Origin: Lineus longissimus
Taxonomy: Eukaryota > Nemertea > Pilidiophora > Heteronemertea > Lineidae
Reading direction: 5' to 3'
Length of the DNA: 64,000 nucleotides
NCBI RefSeq assembly: GCF_910592395.1
Contig: NC_088312.1
Span: 4,528,001-4,592,000, forward strand
The translations under genes were made by a program, and so were the position numbers. Below are positions 59,201 to 64,000 of this stretch, in pieces. Position 1 is the stretch's first letter. Every line of letters begins with the position of its first letter. The notes beneath the pieces were generated by a model. That model searched no databases, was not told the origin of the DNA, and saw nothing but the letters and a program-made list of their open reading frames with translations.

Positions 59201-62080
59201 TGAATCACAGTTACTATTAATGATACTTCGTAACGATTCTTTGGTTTCCATAATGCACAATCCAATTCAAAGATGAAAGTTTCAAGCCAGAGCCTGGAGA
59301 AATCATAAAAGTGTGTGATGATACTTGAAAGAAGTGCTGACAGAGATCCATACCACCATCAAACCATGGTTCTCAAAAATTCGACGCCCAAAAAATCCAG
59401 ACCCAACAGACCATTTCCTTCCACGGACTGCACCGATGTTGGTTATGTAGGAAACTGCACAACAATATGAAAGGAGGCCAACAGACAAAAGGAGAAATAT
59501 GAGGAATAGGTCAAGCCAGTCACACACAACAAATTCATTTCAAAATGTCAAAACTATTTTAAATATTTATATAACAGAAATGTCACTAGCCGCACTTACA
59601 CCACCTGAAAATGGACCACCAATCTTGGTTCGGGAACCAATGCCGCACCATCGAAAATCCACCAAGCGCTTACACCAGCGCTGCAGCTAGTTATAAAATC
59701 CGGCTACAGATGGCGCGCAAACAATAAGCAGAACGCGGAAAGCCTTGGCAGAAAGCGCCATTTCGAAAGCGCCGCCTGGAGCCGAACCATCTAACTAGCT
59801 AATTGCCGATCCATTTGCGCTTACACCACGACAAAGCCGAGCTTTTAACAAGCCGGGCGAATTTGGACCATCAAGCTTGGTGGGACAAATTCGCTCGGCA
59901 ATTTGTATCGGCAATGGATTGCCGAACCAATTTGTCACGGCAATGTGGTGGTGTAAGTGCAATTGGTCCACCAATATTTCGTGGTGTAAGCGCAGCTACT
60001 ATTACACACATTTTATTTTTACCTGACAATACCTAATCATCGTAACTACATGTACAGGTACATTTTATTGATTTTTCCGAAGGAAATATTAGAAGCTGAA
60101 TATAATGATATTGTGTATCCAATTTCATGACATTTGCGCATCAGTTAATTGATATATAGTATACATTGGGGAAATACCTAATAGGAAAATTTTGTTATGA
60201 ACACCGAAGTCGACATGAATTAATAATGACCCTTTTAGACGATACATTTTAGTTCCCAAGAGGGGAAGGGAATTTAGCACAAATCTAATTAACCCCTTTT
60301 CTGCCCACTCAGCTCAATGATATACCTTAATGAGCATCACCCGAATTTGACAATATCCTACATAAGGTCCAGCTTTAAGGCTATTTCAAGTTTTGCAGCA
60401 CAGGTTGAAAAACATAATCCAACAACATTTCTTGTATATACGATAAGAGTACAAAAAGGAATCAGGAGTGTAAGCCTTGATTTAGTTGAGGGCGTACTGG
60501 GTTATTTGCAATAATAGCATGATAACCGGCACCTGATTTTACCTTAGCGATGGTGTAGCAAAAAATGGGAGTGCCTGCGTAATCATCGGCTTATCTTTGA
60601 TAAATATTTGCAATTTTCTCAGTAGCCGTATGCAGCGCATACTGTTGTTGATGTAGACACGAGGTTGCAACTGGTCCAAAAGAGCAATCAGGGAAGAATA
60701 CTATAAAATACTCAGCAATGGTGCACCATTAGAGGAGATTATGGTCATATTTTAGAAAGATTCGTTAAAAATTCCGAATGGCAAAAGGTTGCATTGGGAT
60801 TTGCAGAAATTGCCTGGCAGGATTAATTGGCCTTTTTTATCATGGTGGGTTACCTCTACCATACGACTCAGGTTCTATAACCCAGAAGAATGACGACACA
60901 ACTTTCAATGCTACACGATACCCGAATAGAAAAACTGGCATGTCCTAAAAAGATCATACTGTCCGAGAAGTTTCTCAAAATCCATATGGCTTTATCTCAG
61001 AACTTAATTAAATGCAATATAGTTCAGGTCCCCACAGAATCTACAGATGTAGGATCAAAGTGGTCATGTTGCAGGGATTCGTGACCCCACACCAAACAAG
61101 ACGAAACTAGCAGTATGGTTATTGGGTAGAAGTTTCATGCAGGATTCTATTAAGCAGAATGGACTGACAACAATGCTCATTCCTACCAGCTGAAAGAACA
61201 ATCAAGTCTAACACTCATAAGACAACACTCACTTAAAATGGCTTGCCAACCTGGTTATGGCTGTATACGAGTTATTATTCTCAGCTGTGGGCAGCTGAAC
61301 GTCCACAGACGATGCCCGGGATTGTTTTGGTACATCCAAGATTCGGTCATCCAAAGATGACCGTCGTTCTTCGCTATCCGATGTCCGATAGATCGCAGCA
61401 TCCATTGAGGATGACCGTTGCTTTACCACTGGTACGACCAGTGTAACAACGTTGACATCACTGTTGCTTGACGCTTTAAGATTTGCGTTACTTGTAATCC
61501 TGATTTCCTCGTCATCGAAGTCTTCCATGTCAGAAGAATCATAATCAGATAAGGATGTTGACGAAAAATCGTATTCTGAATTACTCGTCCCAGAGTCTGG
61601 ACTGCAGCCACTACTTGTTAAAGCTTCCGTGTGAACACAATGTATACAAAGTTTAGGTATCTCTAGTGAACCACCCCTCTTGCGATATTTTGGTACTTTT
61701 AGATTTCCATCCCTGGAATCTTTGTCTGATGAATTGTCATCCGAATGAGTTTGTTCCGAAAATTGAGACACATCAAATGAGTTTGATCTCTGACCCGTTA
61801 AACGCTTTGGAGGGTCTGGAACTTGCAGCAGAATATTCGTGGATCCTAAATCACTAGAATCAAAACTTGATGACCGTGATCGACTCCGATGGCCAAATTT
61901 TTTCAACTCAGGAGGACTTCCACCTGAAGGTGGGGTAACAGCCTTCGGGCTGACAGATCGTGATCGCGTAGCACTGCCACTTGAGTCAATCGACACTGAA
62001 CGTTTCTGCCGAGGAAGGCAGAGTTTTGGAATATCAAAGGAGGGCGATGTAGCCCGAGATTTTTTGAAAAAAGCCGCCAT
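14765..62080 (-). CDS. DGKZ: Diacylglycerol kinase zeta/iota (type IV), whole gene, 25 coding exons
   Basis: The gene encodes a lipid kinase that phosphorylates diacylglycerol to phosphatidic acid, which ends DAG/PKC signalling. Joining 25 exons by GT-AG sites gives 1267 residues with a consistent phase at every junction. Order: Ser-rich N-terminus (1-283), two C1 domains (about 328-378 and 398-460), basic MARCKS-like segment (478-500), DAGKc catalytic domain starting near [13 protein letters not shown] (514-526) with the GGDGT nucleotide-binding loop (572-576), accessory domain (about 675-850), Pro/Ser-rich linker, ankyrin repeats (about 1131-1250) and C-terminal ETAV, a class I PDZ ligand. 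This domain set is diagnostic of DGK zeta/iota. Some stretches match vertebrate zeta better (DYE-LHYDKD, EDQETAV) and others iota ([19 protein letters not shown]), which suggests one pre-duplication gene. Family assignment is very secure. Exact exon borders are inferred from splice signals and homology. Confidence 0.96.
14957..15120 (-). CDS. DGKZ: DGK exon 25: ankyrin repeats 3-4
   Basis: Residues 1197-1250 plus 1 nt. [20 protein letters not shown] and [17 protein letters not shown] are ankyrin repeats. [11 protein letters not shown] leads into the tail. Acceptor TTTGTAG, donor GAAA|GTAAGT. Confidence 0.94.
15308..15344 (-). CDS. DGKZ: DGK exon 24: 37-nt microexon in ankyrin region
   Basis: Residues 1185-1195: [11 protein letters not shown], preceded by a split Ala. 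Human zeta has APPEILDAVEE at this place. Acceptor TTATTTAG, donor AAAA|GTGAGT. It is too short for open-frame detection and was found from homology. Confidence 0.9.
15630..15788 (-). CDS. DGKZ: DGK exon 23: ankyrin repeat 1 and start of repeat 2
   Basis: Residues 1132-1183 plus 1 nt. [20 protein letters not shown] and [20 protein letters not shown] are typical ankyrin helices and match the C-terminal repeats of DGK zeta. Acceptor GTTTCCAG; the donor AATG|GTTAGC is weak but keeps the phase with the next exon. Confidence 0.9.
16114..16235 (-). CDS. DGKZ: DGK exon 22: Ser/Pro linker before ankyrin repeats
   Basis: Residues 1091-1130 plus 1 nt. [18 protein letters not shown] and [16 protein letters not shown], low complexity. 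An internal acceptor-like TTTCCAG at 16168 could give a shorter form, but its phase does not match exon 21, so the full 122-nt exon is preferred. Donor AAAT|GTAAGC. Confidence 0.78.
16804..16905 (-). CDS. DGKZ: DGK exon 21: Ser-rich linker
   Basis: Residues 1057-1089 plus 2 nt. Ser/Asn-rich ([19 protein letters not shown]), without a recognised domain. It is placed by splice sites (CCTCCAG acceptor, AACAG|GTATTG donor) and compatible phase. The 102-nt length is a multiple of three, so it could be skipped without changing frame. Confidence 0.75.
17386..17746 (-). CDS. DGKZ: DGK exon 20: RIDRAQEHL block and Pro/Ser-rich linker
   Basis: Residues 937-1055 plus 2 nt. [20 protein letters not shown] and [10 protein letters not shown] are conserved in zeta/iota. 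The rest is a Pro/Ser/Thr-rich, probably unstructured linker ([25 protein letters not shown]) of unknown role. Donor CAAGT|GTAAGT. This is the longest internal exon. Confidence 0.93.
19834..19897 (-). CDS. DGKZ: DGK exon 19: short exon ending in KWCFLD
   Basis: Residues 915-935 plus 1 nt. [20 protein letters not shown] corresponds to the vertebrate segment ending KLSPKWCFLD. Acceptor TTTGCAG, donor GATT|GTAAGT. Confidence 0.88.
20253..20332 (-). CDS. DGKZ: DGK exon 18: post-catalytic region
   Basis: Residues 889-914. [16 protein letters not shown] and RKHINRLQE match the family. Acceptor CTTTCAG, donor CAGGAG|GTAAGG. Confidence 0.92.
20562..20662 (-). CDS. DGKZ: DGK exon 17: post-catalytic region
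   Basis: Residues 855-887 plus 1 nt. [19 protein letters not shown] and [11 protein letters not shown] align with vertebrate zeta (PVPEQLRIQVSRVSMHDYE). Acceptor TGTTGCAG, donor GCAT|GTAAGT. It follows a 3.6-kb intron. Confidence 0.93.
21068..21332. repeat. Short copy of the GCTCACCTC/GAGGTGAGCTAAAA repeat family
   Basis: It starts TGTGCTCACCTCGGG and ends GACGACGATGGACGAAGGAC ... AAGAGGTGAGCTAAAA. The ends form a short inverted pair, and the interior includes TGGCCGCC and a GAC-rich stretch shared with the long copy at 40151-41303. It lies in a DGK intron. Confidence 0.6.
21361..21372. repeat. Poly-G run
   Basis: Twelve consecutive G residues just after the repeat copy at 21068-21332. Confidence 0.9.
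24295..24494 (-). CDS. DGKZ: DGK exon 16: end of accessory domain
   Basis: Residues 788-853 plus 2 nt. [29 protein letters not shown] and [12 protein letters not shown] match zeta and iota. The predicted glycerophosphate-binding surface is intact. Donor AATGA|GTAAGT. Confidence 0.95.
24729..24917 (-). CDS. DGKZ: DGK exon 15: accessory domain
   Basis: Residues 725-787, 63 codons, phase 0-0. It contains [34 protein letters not shown] and [16 protein letters not shown], all highly conserved. The vertebrate PRYCAGTMPWG has Cys where this protein has Gly. Donor TTG|GTAGGT. Confidence 0.95.
25346..25408 (-). CDS. DGKZ: DGK exon 14: accessory domain
   Basis: Residues 704-724, 21 codons, phase 0-0. 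It aligns without gaps to the vertebrate segment [20 protein letters not shown], although the first half ([11 protein letters not shown]) is diverged. Confidence 0.9.
25575..25630 (-). CDS. DGKZ: DGK exon 13: accessory domain
   Basis: Residues 686-703. [18 protein letters not shown] is identical to vertebrate zeta/iota. The 56-nt exon is bounded by TTCACAG and GGG|GTGAGT. Confidence 0.95.
25818..25957 (-). CDS. DGKZ: DGK exon 12: start of accessory domain
   Basis: Residues 639-684 plus 1 nt. [20 protein letters not shown] is the signature start of the DGK accessory domain ([20 protein letters not shown] in human). The spacer before it is shorter than in vertebrates. Confidence 0.95.
26118..26188 (-). 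CDS. DGKZ: DGK exon 11: catalytic domain (GYTDEP...)
   Basis: Residues 615-637 plus 2 nt. [17 protein letters not shown] and VVQLDR match the conserved end of the DAGKc domain. Acceptor TTTTTCAG, donor GACAG|GTCAGT. Confidence 0.93.
26504..26678 (-). CDS. DGKZ: DGK exon 10: ATP-binding core (GGDGT)
   Basis: Residues 557-614. [19 protein letters not shown] contains the invariant GGDGT nucleotide-binding loop, and [16 protein letters not shown] is the second conserved catalytic block. The key glycines of GGDGT are intact, so activity is predicted. Acceptor TTTTGAAG, donor GGCGGG|GTAAGT. Confidence 0.96.
27101..27336 (-). CDS. DGKZ: DGK exon 9: MARCKS-like basic segment and start of catalytic domain
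   Basis: Residues 478-555 plus 2 nt. [16 protein letters not shown] is Lys/Arg-rich with interspersed Ser. In mammalian zeta/iota the equivalent MARCKS-homology stretch is a PKC target and nuclear localisation signal. [18 protein letters not shown] begins the DAGKc domain. Donor CAGGG|GTAAAT. Confidence 0.95.
27489..27641 (-). CDS. DGKZ: DGK exon 8: end of C1B
   Basis: Residues 427-477, 51 codons, phase 0-0. [20 protein letters not shown] completes C1B, and [14 protein letters not shown] leads into the basic segment. Acceptor CTTCTTGCAG, donor AAGAAG|GTAAGA. Confidence 0.95.
28579..28611 (-). CDS. DGKZ: DGK exon 7: 33-nt microexon in C1B
   Basis: Eleven codons, [11 protein letters not shown] (residues 416-426), between acceptor CTTTTCCAG and donor AAG|GTAAGT. 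It fills exactly the gap GFQQKF-F-SK of vertebrate C1B. It is too short to be seen as an open frame on its own and was found from homology and splice sites. Confidence 0.92.
28890..28958 (-). CDS. DGKZ: DGK exon 6: start of C1B
   Basis: Residues 393-415, 23 codons, phase 0-0. [20 protein letters not shown] is the hallmark start of the second, extended cysteine-rich domain of DGKs. Confidence 0.94.
31526..31582 (-). CDS. DGKZ: DGK exon 5: C1A-C1B linker ([11 protein letters not shown]...)
   Basis: Residues 374-392, 19 codons, acceptor CTTTGCAG and donor [22 protein letters not shown] is almost identical to the human zeta and iota segment between the two C1 domains. Confidence 0.93.
33824..33898 (-). 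CDS. DGKZ: DGK exon 4: second half of C1A
   Basis: Residues 349-373, 25 codons, phase 0-0. [15 protein letters not shown] carries the remaining C1A zinc ligands. The joint with exon 3 leaves the loop about four residues shorter than in vertebrate zeta/iota. Either the loop is truly shorter here or a 12-nt microexon in the 2.5-kb intron has been missed. Confidence 0.92.
36187..36340 (-). repeat. Dispersed repeat family R1, copy 1
   Basis: Read on the minus strand it contains CCTGCAATGGTTATCGCATG, ACAAAAATCACTTATTTG and AATATCATACCCAGCAATAA followed by CATTTTACCC. The same order of blocks appears on the plus strand at 42093-42222 and in part at 45961-46020. Confidence 0.6.
36377..36460 (-). 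CDS. DGKZ: DGK exon 3: first half of C1A
   Basis: Residues 321-348, phase 0 at both ends. [20 protein letters not shown] provides the first His and two Cys zinc ligands of the first C1 domain, and matches [20 protein letters not shown] of vertebrate zeta. The donor is TGTGTT|GTAAGT. Confidence 0.93.
37512..37606. mobile_element. Second, truncated copy of the palindromic MITE
   Basis: CATGGGGTGATATGAATAAA and the following TTTTGTACAGAAAG repeat the left end and centre of the element at 299-423, but the right inverted end is decayed. It lies in the DGK intron, about 135 bp beyond the donor of exon 37741-37852. Confidence 0.6.
37741..37852 (-). CDS. DGKZ: DGK exon 2: common entry exon (KAISKS...VDWT)
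   Basis: Residues 284-320 of the long form. It begins TTTACAG|A AAA GCA ATA and ends ACG|GTAAGT. KAISKSS and REFRSCVDW match KAITKSG and RQIRSTVDW of vertebrate DGK zeta, just before the first C1 domain. This exon is the shared acceptor for all upstream alternative exons. Confidence 0.93.
40151..41303. repeat. Long copy of the GCTCACCTC/GAGGTGAGCTAAAA family with internal tandem units
   Basis: It opens GGCCAGGGCCATTGTGCTCA and closes CTAAGAGGTGAGCTAAAAAG. Inside, a unit marked by GACCTCTGTGACCTTGA recurs at 40287, 40611 and 40902 (spacings 324 and 291) with shared blocks such as GATATCAAATTGGTG-GCAATCGGGCAAG and TTTGGCCCCCTGGTGG. Its end carries the GAC microsatellite. It is non-coding. Confidence 0.7.
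41177..41256. repeat. GAC trinucleotide microsatellite
   Basis: About twenty uninterrupted GAC units flanked by GGACGACGGAC. Translated, it gives poly-Arg or poly-Asp/Thr runs that are not evidence of a gene. Confidence 0.95.
42093..42222 (+). repeat. Dispersed repeat family R1, copy 2
   Basis: GACATGCAATGGTTATTGCT, AGCAAAAGTCTCC and AATATCATACCCAGCAATGA followed by TGGTTTTACCCGC align with the reverse complement of 36187-36340. Confidence 0.6.
42396..42745. repeat. Diverged tandem duplication, period about 230 bp
   Basis: GACCAGAGTCCACAGCACAG ... GTTGGGAGATGTCC ... GGCAGCTATCTG recurs as AACCAGAGGTCACAGCAGAG ... GCTGGGAGATGTCT ... GGTAGCTATCTG. Copies are about 42396-42515 and 42625-42745. 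Confidence 0.6.
43200..43355 (-). mobile_element. tRNA-derived SINE-like element (degenerate)
   Basis: On the minus strand, TGGCATATGCTGATTAAATT resembles a pol III A box, and about 40 bases later GGGTTGTGGGTTCAAACTCC carries a near-canonical B box (GGTTCAAAC). This layout is that of the tRNA-derived head of a SINE. It does not fold into a complete functional tRNA gene as far as can be judged by eye. Confidence 0.5.
44957..44970. repeat. Poly-C run
   Basis: Fourteen consecutive C residues in the DGK first intron, no associated feature. Confidence 0.9.
45961..46020 (+). repeat. Dispersed repeat family R1, partial copy 3
   Basis: GGGACATGCAATGATTATCA, ACAAAAATCTCTTGTTGG and GAATATTCC match the left part of the family. 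Confidence 0.4.
46060..46270 (+). mobile_element. Degenerate tRNA-derived SINE (V-SINE/Deu-like head and body)
   Basis: AGTGGCATCATTTTGGAGCA then CTGGACTTTTAGATAGGAGG and GTTGTG imitate the tRNA-like head (GTGGC...GAGCACTGGACT...GAGGTTGTGGG). CTTGAGCAGGACACTCCACC followed by CTAAATTGC and GAATGAGACGTAA imitates the conserved central domain found in several animal SINE families. The B box is eroded. Confidence 0.5.
46424..46561. repeat. Tandem duplication, 69-bp unit (23 codons)
   Basis: CATGTAATGATTGAATACAT starts at 46424 and its relative CATGTAATTATTAAATGTGT at 46493. Both contain GTGTCACGAATGTAATG and GGGAAGA-GAATTGC. Because 69 is a multiple of three, the open frame 46322-46597 (+) shows two 23-residue repeats, each with MCHECN-SGK-NC. 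Coding status is doubtful. Confidence 0.7.
47420..47512 (-). CDS. Candidate 93-nt in-frame cassette exon C (ankyrin-like helix pair)
   Basis: This open segment lies between an acceptor (TTCTTCAAAATAG|G) and a strong donor (GATGG|GTAAGT). It starts and ends in phase 2, is exactly 31 codons, and could be inserted between exon A or B and exon 37741-37852. The product, including [20 protein letters not shown], resembles half to one ankyrin repeat. It has an internal ATG at 47499 and could also serve as a first exon (26 codons plus 2 nt). It may instead be an orphan exon of another ankyrin-repeat gene; no following ankyrin exon was found nearby on this strand. Confidence 0.4.
48268..48291. repeat. 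GAT trinucleotide microsatellite
   Basis: Eight GAT units, located 64 bp from the donor of candidate exon B in its downstream intron. Confidence 0.9.
48355..48557 (-). CDS. DGKZ: Candidate alternative first exon B of DGK
   Basis: The ATG at 48557 has a good context (A at -3, G at +4) and an in-frame stop upstream. The 67-codon frame is acidic and Ser-rich, then basic ([13 protein letters not shown] ... KKMKHRGSQ), and ends AA|GTAAGT. The phase is the same as exon A, so it can splice in frame to exon 37741-37852. Human DGKZ also has several alternative first exons that join at the equivalent KAITKSG point, and one of them is similarly acidic then basic. With this start the protein would be 1052 residues. 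The alternative is that it belongs to an unrelated nested minus-strand gene. Confidence 0.5.
49932..50114 (+). CDS. Candidate first exon of an unknown plus-strand gene
   Basis: The ATG has G at -3 and at +4. The roughly 60-codon frame reads [20 protein letters not shown] then a linker and an amphipathic stretch [20 protein letters not shown], with clearly higher GC than the surroundings. The frame runs to 50165, and several GT or GC donor-like sites occur around 50115. No family is recognised. It lies head-to-head with candidate exon B (ATG 48557, minus), about 1.4 kb apart. Confidence 0.3.
50950..51184 (+). CDS. Candidate second coding segment, unknown plus-strand protein
   Basis: The frame reads [20 protein letters not shown] ... 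[13 protein letters not shown] ... [16 protein letters not shown], basic and Pro-rich, and ends at a stop at 51183-51185. It may belong with the segment at 49932-50114 or be a decayed gene. No domain is recognised, and the start given is only where protein-like content begins. Confidence 0.2.
51788..51975. repeat. Diverged local duplication, period about 114 bp
   Basis: TTCTCAGGCTTCAAAGGGAA ... AAGGATTGGC ... ACATAATTCGC recurs as TTCTCAGACTTCAAAGAAAG ... AGGATGATTGGC ... TACGCAATTCGC. Confidence 0.5.
53357..54540 (+). pseudogene. Possible decayed protein-coding sequence, family unknown
   Basis: Successive plus-strand stretches look protein-like but are cut by stops and frame changes. They include [20 protein letters not shown] (53377 on), [20 protein letters not shown] and [13 protein letters not shown] (about 53680-53770), [20 protein letters not shown], then [20 protein letters not shown] and [10 protein letters not shown] (about 54225-54315). 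The last part resembles an ankyrin repeat. No intact gene is present, and chance composition cannot be excluded. Confidence 0.25.
58105..58275. repeat. Diverged local duplication, period 125 bp
   Basis: GATGGACCGCTGTGCTAGAC at 58105 and GATGGACCGCTGTGCCAGAC at 58230, each followed by a similar ATCAAA-GA-TGG tail. Confidence 0.6.
59587..59998. mobile_element. TA-flanked MITE, about 412 bp, with terminal and subterminal inverted repeats
   Basis: The left end is TA then GCCGCACTTACACCACC; the right end, read in reverse complement, is TA then GCTGCGCTTACACCACG. The motif CTTACACCAC recurs four or more times inside (for example near 59669 and 59820, and inverted near 59948 and 59981). TTGGTCCACC/GGACCACCAA also repeats. 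There is no coding capacity. TA at both edges suggests a Tc1/mariner-type target duplication. The element is more GC-rich than the flanking intron. Confidence 0.7.
61233..62080 (-). CDS. DGKZ: DGK first coding exon A (long Ser-rich N-terminus, residues 1-282 plus 2 nt)
   Basis: The exon opens with ATG in a strong context (G at -3, G at +4), and two in-frame TAG codons lie just upstream, so this is the first available Met. It ends CAT TTT AA|GTGAGT, leaving two bases that join A of exon 37741-37852 to make Lys. The sequence is low-complexity, rich in Ser, Arg and Asp. It contains at least seven copies of a motif Arg-x-x-Ser-hydrophobic-Asp/Glu (for example [31 protein letters not shown]) and the pair SFDIPKLC / [17 protein letters not shown](I/L)PKLCIHCVH-like motif is, from memory, also in the fly rdgA N-terminus, which supports this as a real DGK exon. 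The repeated motifs look like targets of basophilic kinases and possible 14-3-3 sites; that is inference. Confidence 0.88.
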
Positions 62081-62097
62081 GCCAGCAATGCAGCTTG

Positions 62098-62224
62098 AAG
62101 AAACATAAAATGGACGCTACTAATTGTTTAACATGCTACTATCACAGAGTAAAAAGTCTGGCATACCTTCATAGTATGCTTACCTGTAAATTATTATCAT
62201 TGACTTGTTGTCATATTTACTTAC
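62098..62224 (-). promoter_or_regulatory. Possible 5' UTR intron just upstream of the DGK start codon
   Basis: On the minus strand a strong donor-like GTAAGTAAAT follows CAGCTAACC near 62224, and an acceptor-like TTTATGTTTCTTCAAG ends near 62096, 16 bases before the ATG. Together they could define a short intron in the 5' leader. It is a prediction from splice signals only. Confidence 0.3.
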
Positions 62225-64000
62225 GGTTAGCTGAAAGCTTGTTTTGAGCTTACCGCATGAGTCAAACAATGTGAGGAATCCTCGTCTAACGCAACGCATG
62301 ATAGACTGTAGAAATATCAACAAAAATCAATCATCCATGACCACACTGATACAACCTATACATCCAATATTTGAATATTGTGGTCTAGTCCAATATGTTA
62401 CACATCCAAACAGTTTTGAAATGCGTTGGATGAATATCACAGTAGTGTTGCTGTCATTTCTGACAACTTATCACAGTGTTTCCTAAGTTACACAGATTCT
62501 CGCATAAAGTGAGAATTTTCATAAGGTTTGAAGCAATCTGTTCTCATGGCGTTATTGAAGTGTGTTCGAGCACTTAATGATCCATGGAAAGAATGAATCT
62601 CTGAATGATTAACAGCAGTGATCCTGTTCAACGTAAGCCCAGCTGATAAATGATGTTTTCGAACGAGAATCCTCTCAATATCAATACACCTGTGAGCGAG
62701 CGCGTGTGGGCCATGTGACAACTGCTGATCCTGTAACCATGATGAAGCAGTCATCTAACGATCTATGACTATGGTTGCAGCCGCCTGACAAGCTTAATGA
62801 ATCTATTCTTAGTAACTCACTGCTATATTTAGAATGTTTAAATTACAAAGGAAAGGAAACATGGAAGCCGTTTTTGCTTGCGGGTGATTATCAACGAAAG
62901 ACAGTGACCTAGGTCGGTATTGATTTGCAGAGTAGATATTATCATCCATGTTTTTATCATATTCGCTCTCATTGTAAGTCCTCAATATATTGGCGTATAG
63001 CTATGATAGGATAACTTGTTTAAACAAGTTCATATAATGAAACATCCAGGGGTGAAATACTGATATATATGTACATGAAGATAGCTCCCAGATTATCATT
63101 CAGACCTACATGTACCGAAATTTAATTTAAGACTGTTATATTTTTAGACGCCATCTAGGGCTGCTGTGCATGTAGTTGACCCATCCTTCCAAAATTGTGT
63201 CATCAGAATAAACACAAACATTTCAGTAACCAGGGTTTGTGATAAACAAGGTGTTTGCAAGGACATTTTAATATTAGAATATTGAAAAAACGCTGAATAA
63301 AAGGCTTATCCATACGCCTTTGTTAAAACCTGACCAAAGCTTTGATTGTCCTTGATATGACCACCAATATATCCAACACAGACCATGTCAATAGGATTAT
63401 CAGCAGGTCTGTGAGAAGACTATTAGTATGGGTCTGGTATATTGGAAGCAGGTGTTAATTTTAATATCATTATTTTATAATGTTTTTTTATATTTATTTG
63501 ATTACACGTTCTGAAGTCTTGTCTCAAACTCTCCAGGCATGTCTGAGCAAAGTATCAGCATGAACTCTACTGTCTTATTATTCAAAATCGAACATAGCGT
63601 ACTGGGAATGTGAGACCATTGACCTTGTGTCATCTATTTCCGTCCAAAGATGCATGCACTCTGATGCAACCTAGACAACAAAATGATACTGTATCACACC
63701 CAAGGTTGGATGCTAATTAGGCGTAGATTATCACCACCCACAGTCATGGGCATTCGATACAGCGTTACTATTTATAAATATTTCTCATATTTTCTGCATG
63801 GATCAATACCACGTCTGAATGAACCTACTGAAAGGTTACACGGAAGAGAAGAAGATACTTTTTGACTGAGAATAATCTCAATTACCACATTGAAGGGAGG
63901 CTATTCAGGTGTGACTGTATACCTAGCGATGCGACTTCCGCAGATTAAGACGTGTTTCAAGTGAAGTGTATGAAAATGTATCAGGTTTTGTTTCAAAGAA
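62225..64000. other. Upstream flank of DGK first exon, no gene seen
   Basis: AT-rich sequence without a convincing coding frame or RNA gene. It may contain promoter elements of the DGK gene, but no clear TATA box or initiator could be assigned. Confidence 0.4.

Noticed and set aside
61229-62080. 283-residue single-exon gene
   Set aside because: The frame runs only one codon past a strong GTGAGT donor, and the phase joins perfectly to the DGK exons. It is the first coding exon of DGK.

Overview
The window is eukaryotic nuclear DNA: AT-rich, intron-dominated and full of short repeats, with no operon structure. The only confidently recognised gene is a type IV diacylglycerol kinase (DGK zeta/iota class, the group that includes Drosophila rdgA). 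It lies on the minus strand from its first coding exon (ATG at 62080) to its stop codon (14765). Joining one 5' exon to 24 downstream exons by GT-AG splicing keeps the frame at every junction and gives a 1267-residue protein. The single gene mixes zeta-like and iota-like residues, as expected for an invertebrate that did not undergo the vertebrate duplication. The frequent ACATGTA words and the repeat style suggest a marine invertebrate, perhaps a lophotrochozoan; this is an impression and not a proof.

Layout. 1-7.6 kb: no recognised gene, one 123-bp tandem duplication, a palindromic 125-bp element and one unannotated exon-like open frame (6235-6404, minus). 7.6-10.45 kb: a degenerate minisatellite whose units flip orientation. 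10.45-14.76 kb: 3' UTR and/or intergenic sequence with several minus-strand AATAAA signals. 14.77-37.85 kb: the common DGK exons. From C- to N-terminus they carry the PDZ-binding tail, ankyrin repeats, a Pro/Ser-rich linker, the accessory and catalytic lipid-kinase domains, a basic MARCKS-like segment and two C1 domains. 37.85-61.2 kb: a 23-kb intron region holding a possible alternative first exon (48355-48557), a possible 93-nt cassette exon (47420-47512), SINEs, a TA-flanked MITE, a GAC microsatellite and weak plus-strand coding candidates. 61.23-62.08 kb: the long first coding exon, carrying an array of Arg-x-x-Ser-hydrophobic-Asp motifs. 62.1-64 kb: upstream region.

The parts of the kinase should work together as follows: C1 domains for lipid or protein contact, the basic segment for membrane and nuclear targeting, the catalytic plus accessory domains for converting diacylglycerol to phosphatidic acid, and the ankyrin/PDZ tail for scaffolding. 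The most interesting biology here is the choice of N-termini: three different 5' exons all end in the same splice phase and can all join exon 37741-37852.
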